Shown piece after piece: positions 62,849 to 64,000 of a DNA stretch of 64,000 nt. Position 1 is the first letter of the stretch; each line of letters opens with the position of its first letter. The position numbers and the translations under genes were made by a program. The notes below the pieces were generated by a model, which made no database searches, was not told the origin of the DNA, and saw nothing but the letters and a program-made list of their open reading frames with translations. The stretch comes from Bisporella sp. PMI_857 (Eukaryota > Ascomycota > Leotiomycetes > Helotiales > Helotiaceae): contig JAJSPD010000046.1 of NCBI GenBank assembly GCA_021307315.1, forward strand, positions 1-64,000, given 5' to 3'.

Positions 62849-64000
62849 TTGCTAATCATCCCCCAGCCTCTATGCCCATGCACGTCCGATCATTGCTTCT
62901 GTCTTGCATCGACTCGTCAATCAAGGCCACCTTGTATTTCACGCTCTTCGACTGGTTTCCCTTTGGTTACCAATACCGTATATGATCCATTGATTCCTTC
63001 ACCACCTGATCTTTCATCAGGCCAAGCCACTGGTGATCCTGGAGCTGAAAACCCTCATATATTCTTTACGGCTAAGCTTGGAGGCTCCAACGAGAAGCGG
63101 GTGAAGAGGTTAGTCGACGTAGTTCAGAACTTCTCAAATGCTGAAAAACTTTCCGGTGAATCTTGCGAACTCTTTGCACGTCAATGGTCCCGTGTTTTCA
63201 ATTCAGAGCCGGACGCAGAGTATAATGCAGAATTTATCCTGGAGACGGCGTTTGAGACCAAAGTTGCTTCTAGGCTTCGTCGACTGAAGATAGCCCGCCC
63301 TAAGATACGGAAAAGGGATGAAAAAGGCGAGCGCTTATGGCTAGTTTACCTTGCTCACGAAGTGGAATATATAAGTCAGCATAATGATATCGATCATTAT
63401 ACCGCTAAAGGGGTTGGCCGGATGTCTGTCGCCAAAACAATAGCTAGGAGGTACTTAGACTCAGCAACAAGCAATTACAAGAGGAGTCAAAACTTTGTGG
63501 AACTCCTTAAGGAAGGAGGCCCCTCCTCACTGATAGAAGATTGGGACACGACGTCTTCTACGTAAGTTATCCTTCCTTACTTCACCAACGATAGCTAATT
63601 TATTCTAAGATGGGAAAAGAATATAATCCGAGAAGACATCGCTCATATCTTTGCGTATAGAAGAGATAAACTTCCACATTTGGATGAACTGGCTAGGTTG
63701 CACGACCCGGTGGTTGCACGTACAATTGTAAACGGTTTTCTGGCGTATGGGTGGTCCTTCCCAGAGCTTCTACGCTCAAGTACCACGGTGATGAAAGCAT
63801 TGAAGCCTTACCTTCAAGAACAAAGATCGCATACCGACAGCGGGACTTTGGGGCCAACGGTGGGATTGAATATTACACAACCTATCTCTCTCAATGCAAG
63901 AGATCTCACGGATCCTGCAATAATAGGCAACTTTTATGACGACCAAACCGCGGATCCTGTAATGGCAGACAATCTTGGTTGCTCCCTCAACAGCTTAGAT
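62849..64000 (+). CDS. Hypothetical protein, partial (runs off right edge)
   Basis: Exon 1 (start uncertain, ATG 62849 is the first in frame) carries a low-complexity N-terminus, then GAENPHIFFTAKLGGSNEK, AEFILETAFETKVASRLRRL and GERLWLVYLAHEVEYISQH. A GTAAGT donor at about 63,564 and TAAG acceptor at about 63,610 join in phase to WEKNIIREDIAHIFAYRRDK, DPVVARTIVNGFLAYGWSF and PISLNARDLTDPAIIGNF, still open at base 64,000. No family recognised. Two long exons in consistent phase make a real gene likely. Confidence 0.55.

Noticed and set aside
1..64000. tRNA or rRNA genes
   Set aside because: None could be recognised by eye; a covariance-model scan would be needed to exclude a degenerate tRNA.

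Overview
The window looks like accessory, repeat-rich DNA from a filamentous ascomycete (Pezizomycotina). The support is short introns with GTRNGT donors, a NOD-like receptor, OrsD-type zinc-finger/tyrosine-recombinase genes, a telomere-linked-helicase-type RecQ protein, Fot1/pogo transposons, a Tad-like LINE, LaeA-type methyltransferase and patatin families, and many nonsense changes of the C:G-to-T:A type that repeat-induced point mutation (RIP) makes. The species cannot be fixed from sequence alone; a subtelomeric or accessory-chromosome position is an inference.

Layout. 1-20,722: a head-to-tail series, all on the minus strand, of at least six related but divergent genes. Each has some of these parts: an N-terminal pair of OrsD-type zinc fingers, a long middle region, and a tyrosine recombinase (YR) core. 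Copies A (1-1,665) and B (about 1,666-2,048) are decayed. Copy C (2,050-6,522) is intact and has two YR domains, the second without its catalytic residues. Copy D (6,719-8,688) and copy G (18,744-20,722) are frameshifted and stop at the entrance to the YR domain. Copy E (9,409-12,330) is intact, with a duplicated catalytic-tyrosine motif. Copy F (12,503-14,503) is a YR core fused to a RecQ-type helicase. Directly upstream of F, overlapping it by 68 bp, is a 941-codon gene ending in a chromodomain.

21,000-30,800: a transposase relic, a three-exon NLR gene (hydrolase, NB-ARC, TPR; 22,101-25,339), and a three-level transposon nest: an intact pogo element (26,799-28,658) inside an element with long inverted repeats (26,331-29,195, 8-bp target duplication) inside a second pogo element (25,731-30,467). 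30,968-35,970: a minisatellite of about 52 copies of a 77-bp unit, interrupted by three different solo LTRs, each with its own 5-bp target duplication. 35,976-37,435: a ubiquitin-like-domain gene. About 37,990-44,572: a Tad-like LINE whose two ORFs are broken by two small DNA transposons, a frameshift and a stop.

44,573-64,000: a gene-poor, decaying stretch: a kinase-like pseudogene, a patatin-like pseudogene, a LaeA-like methyltransferase pseudogene hit by a small pogo-type element, and several hypothetical genes, the last of which runs off the right edge.

The most interesting possibility is the left third: a clustered family of tyrosine recombinases, with a YR-RecQ protein and a chromodomain protein next to each other. 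A chromodomain could tether such a recombinase/helicase to methylated heterochromatin. That is a hypothesis from gene content and order, not something the sequence proves.
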